This document shows, piece after piece, positions 14,358 through 16,672 of a DNA stretch of 16,672 nucleotides. Under the pieces are notes generated by a model. That model did no database searches and was not told where the DNA came from. It saw only the letters and a program-made list of their open reading frames with translations. The DNA lies in assembly GCA_937897645.1 (NCBI GenBank), contig CALCNV010000034.1, positions 1-16,672 of the forward strand, given 5' to 3'. Within the stretch, counting starts at the first letter, position 1. Each line of letters begins with the position of its first letter. A program made the translations under genes and the position numbers. Source of the stretch: an uncultured Lysobacteraceae bacterium (GTDB lineage: Bacteria; Pseudomonadota; Gammaproteobacteria; Xanthomonadales; Xanthomonadaceae).

Positions 14358-15848
14358 ATGGCGGCGATCACTACCAGCATGGAGACGCTCTCGGTCCGTG
14401 AAAAAGTCGGATACAGCCTCGGCGACCTGGCGGCGAACCTGATCTTCCAGACGCTGATCACCTACCTGGCGTTCTTCTACACCGACGTCTATCGCATACC
14501 CGCCGCCACCGCGGCCAAGATCATTTTTTCGGTGGGATTGCTGGGCGCCTTCGTGTTCACCCCAGTGGTCGGCCTACTCGCGGACCGCACGCGCACGCGC
14601 TGGGGCAAGTTCCGGCCATGGATACTGTGGACGGCGATTCCTTTCGGCGTGCTGTCCCTGCTTGCTTTCAGCACGCCGGACCTGGGTGATCGCGGCAAGG
14701 TCATGTATGCACTGACGACGTACACCCTGCTGGTGCTGGTGTACGCATCCAACAACCTGCCCTATTCGGCACTCAGCGGCGTGCTGACCGGCAACATGGC
14801 CCAGCGCAACAGCCTGTCGGCCTATCGCTTCGTGGCGGTGATGATCGCGCAGTTCATCGTGCAGGTCCTGCTGCTGCCCTTGGTGCTGATACTGGGCGAC
14901 GGCGACAAGGTGCGCGGGTTCGAGCAGGTCATGACCTTGTTCGCCATCACGGGAACGGTGTTCTTCCTGAGCACCTTCCTCACCACGCGCGAACGCATCG
15001 TGCCTACGCCCGAGCAGAAATCGGGCGTGAAGCAGGACCTGTTGGACCTCAGCCGCAACGGTCCCTGGCTGGTGATGTTGGCATTGACCATCCTGGTCTT
15101 CGTCAACCTCGCGCTCAAGGGCGGCATGTACATCTACTACTTCCAGTACTACCTGGATGAAACGGCACTGGCAGGGTTCCTGCAGGGCATCGGCTTCAAC
15201 GGCTTCATCGCGACGATCAACGCCGGACTGGCGGCGGCGGGGCTTACCCAGTTCGAATGGCCCAAGGATGCGCCGACTTCCGCGTTCAGCCTGTTCAATG
15301 CGGGCGGCATCATTTTCATGATCCTCGGGATAACCCTGTCCCAGCGCCTCGCCAATCGTTATGGCAAGCGCAACGTGTTTGGCGGGGCCTTGCTGGTGTC
15401 GACCCTGTTCCTGCTCGCCTTCTTCTTCTACTCGCCGGATTCCATCGGCCTGGTCTTCATCAGCTACGTCCTGCATGGCTTCAGCTACGGCATCACCATC
15501 CCCCTGCTGTGGGCCATGATCGCCGACGTGGCCGACTACTCGGAATGGAAGAACAATCGTCGCGCCACGGCCATCATCTTCTCGGCAATGCTGTGTGGAC
15601 TGAAGATCGGCCTGAGCGTCGGTGGTGCCCTGGTCGCGGGCATCCTCGCTTTCTACGGCTACGACGCGGATGCTGCTGCGCAAGCGCCGCAGACCGTCAA
15701 CGGCATACGCATGACGGTCAGCATCTATGCCTCGATTCCATTCCTGATCGCGGTCGCCATGCTCAGTCTCTACAAGATAGACAAGGCGATGGAATCCCGC
15801 ATCGAACACGATCTGGCGGAGCGCAGGCTGTTGCCCGCGGCATCCTGA
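14358..15848 (+). CDS. GPH-family (glycoside-pentoside-hexuronide) sugar:cation symporter
   Basis: A 496-residue inner-membrane carrier with about 12 hydrophobic segments. Family motifs are GDLAAN (22-27), FFYTDVYRI with D43 in the cation-site region, LLADRTRTRWGKFRPW (D76 and following, loop 2-3) and the later EWKNNRRATAIIFSAMLCGLKIG segment. The group includes MelB, XylP and E. coli XynT/YagG, which import glycosides and xylosides. Its partner 24 bp downstream is a cytoplasmic GH43, so xylobiose or other short xylo-oligosaccharides, possibly glucuronylated, are the likely cargo. The ATG at 14358 has AGGGGA five bases upstream. A xyl-box in the divergent promoter region suggests LacI-type repression. 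Hexuronide transport is the main alternative. Confidence 0.9.
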   Translation: MAAITTSMETLSVREKVGYSLGDLAANLIFQTLITYLAFFYTDVYRIPAATAAKIIFSVGLLGAFVFTPVVGLLADRTRTRWGKFRPWILWTAIPFGVLSLLAFSTPDLGDRGKVMYALTTYTLLVLVYASNNLPYSALSGVLTGNMAQRNSLSAYRFVAVMIAQFIVQVLLLPLVLILGDGDKVRGFEQVMTLFAITGTVFFLSTFLTTRERIVPTPEQKSGVKQDLLDLSRNGPWLVMLALTILVFVNLALKGGMYIYYFQYYLDETALAGFLQGIGFNGFIATINAGLAAAGLTQFEWPKDAPTSAFSLFNAGGIIFMILGITLSQRLANRYGKRNVFGGALLVSTLFLLAFFFYSPDSIGLVFISYVLHGFSYGITIPLLWAMIADVADYSEWKNNRRATAIIFSAMLCGLKIGLSVGGALVAGILAFYGYDADAAAQAPQTVNGIRMTVSIYASIPFLIAVAMLSLYKIDKAMESRIEHDLAERRLLPAAS

Positions 15849-15872
15849 CTCGACTTTCACGGGAGTTGCACA

Positions 15873-16672
15873 ATGCCTGATGACTCGCCTGCGCTGGATC
15901 TGGAAGCCCTGGCCGCCAAGGCGGTGTCACAGCCGCTGGTCACCCATATCTACACCGCGGATCCCTCCGCGCATGTCTTCGATGGCCGGCTGTATATCTA
16001 CCCGTCCCACGACATCGAGGCGGGCATTCCTTTCAACGACCTGGGCGACCACTTCGGCATGCAGGACTACCACGTCCTGCGCATGGAAAGTCCCGACGCC
16101 GAGGCGGTCGATTGCGGCGTCGCCTTGCACATCGACGATGTGCCGTGGGCACAGCGGCAGATGTGGGCGCCGGACGTGGCCTGCCGTGACGGTCGTTACT
16201 ACTTCTACTTCCCGGCCAAACGGGCAGATGGAATCTTCCAGATCGGGGTGGCGGTCAGTGACAACCCCGAAGGTCCGTTCGTGCCGGAAGCCCGGCCGAT
16301 CGAGGGAAGTTATTCCATCGACCCCGCCGCGTTCGTCGATGACGACGGTGCGTGCTACCTCTACTTCGGCGGCCTGTGGGGCGGGCAGCTGCAGAGCTAC
16401 CGCGACAACGCCTACGACGCCTCCAACGCCGAGCCCGCGGACGAAGAGCCGGCGTTGGGGCCGCGGATCGCGCGGCTCGATTCCAGCATGAAGCAGTTCG
16501 CGGAACGGCCGCGCGAAGTACTTATTGTTGATGAGGACGGAATGCCGCTGCGCGCGGGCGACCATGAGCGTCGGTACTTCGAAGGCCCCTGGATGCACAA
16601 GCACCAGGGCAGGTACTACCTGTCGTACTCGACAGGTGATACCCACCTGCTGTGTTACGCAATCAGCGACAG
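15873..16672 (+). CDS. Cytoplasmic GH43 beta-xylosidase / arabinofuranosidase (partial, 3' end off the window)
   Basis: An open frame of 266 codons runs off the right edge; the C-terminus is missing. No signal peptide is present, so the enzyme is cytoplasmic, unlike the other glycosidases here. All three GH43 catalytic acids are visible: D30 (YTADPSAHVF), D150 (SIDPAAFVDDDG) and E237 (RYFEGPWMHKHQGRYYLSY). The N-terminal half, with LYIYPSHD and QMWAPDV, resembles xylosidase/arabinosidase enzymes of the XsA type. It probably hydrolyses xylo-oligosaccharides delivered by the GPH carrier encoded 24 bp upstream. The start ATG has GGAG seven bases upstream. The substrate split between xylose and arabinose cannot be settled from this part. 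Confidence 0.88.
   Translation, partial: MPDDSPALDLEALAAKAVSQPLVTHIYTADPSAHVFDGRLYIYPSHDIEAGIPFNDLGDHFGMQDYHVLRMESPDAEAVDCGVALHIDDVPWAQRQMWAPDVACRDGRYYFYFPAKRADGIFQIGVAVSDNPEGPFVPEARPIEGSYSIDPAAFVDDDGACYLYFGGLWGGQLQSYRDNAYDASNAEPADEEPALGPRIARLDSSMKQFAERPREVLIVDEDGMPLRAGDHERRYFEGPWMHKHQGRYYLSYSTGDTHLLCYAISD

Noticed and set aside
14574..15860. A 428-codon minus-strand frame opposite the GPH transporter.
   Set aside because: Composition is again antisense-like (Glu/Gln/Asp/His-rich reverse of membrane segments), with no domain and no ribosome site noticed.
1..16672. Search for tRNA or rRNA genes, CRISPR arrays, insertion sequences, integrases or phage genes.
   Set aside because: None seen; base composition looks even by eye, and every larger stretch is explained by carbohydrate-use genes.

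Overview
This 16.7 kb window is a xylan / glucuronoxylan utilisation cluster from a GC-rich gammaproteobacterium, most likely a member of the Xanthomonadaceae (Xanthomonas, Stenotrophomonas, Pseudoxanthomonas or a relative). Three things point there. The gene set and order (xylA end, xylE, a LacI repressor, a GH67 alpha-glucuronidase operon, a compact GH10 xylanase) resemble the xylan utilisation loci described in Xanthomonas campestris. Two copies of the 14-bp 'xyl-box' operator known from that system sit in the two divergent promoter regions. A GTAG-type REP palindrome typical of the order lies between two convergent genes.

Layout. Positions 1-101 hold the last 32 codons of a probable xylose isomerase gene. 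A structured 130-bp spacer follows, then a XylE-type xylose/H+ symporter (232-1641). A LacI-family repressor (complement 1747-2832) converges on it. Divergent from the repressor runs a tight four-gene operon on the + strand, 2988-11607: exported GH67 alpha-glucuronidase, exported SGNH carbohydrate O-acetylesterase, exported two-domain GH43 glycosidase, and exported GH3 beta-xylosidase/glucosidase with a PA14 insert. After a REP palindrome comes a minus-strand pair, an exported GH10 endo-xylanase (complement 12972-13991) and, downstream of it, an SMP-30/gluconolactonase-type lipoprotein (complement 11808-12866). Divergent from the xylanase are a GPH-family sugar transporter (14358-15848) and a cytoplasmic GH43 beta-xylosidase that runs off the right edge (15873 onward).

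How the parts fit (inference from families). The xylanase cuts xylan. The alpha-glucuronidase, acetylesterase, GH43 and GH3 enzymes strip side groups and trim oligosaccharides outside the cytoplasm. Xylose enters through XylE and goes to xylose isomerase. Short intact xylo-oligosaccharides enter through the GPH carrier and are split by the cytoplasmic GH43. The LacI regulator probably represses both divergent promoter regions through the two xyl-boxes. The least explained parts are the lactonase-like lipoprotein and the nested inverted repeats in the xylA-xylE spacer. No tRNA, rRNA, CRISPR array, insertion sequence or phage gene is visible.
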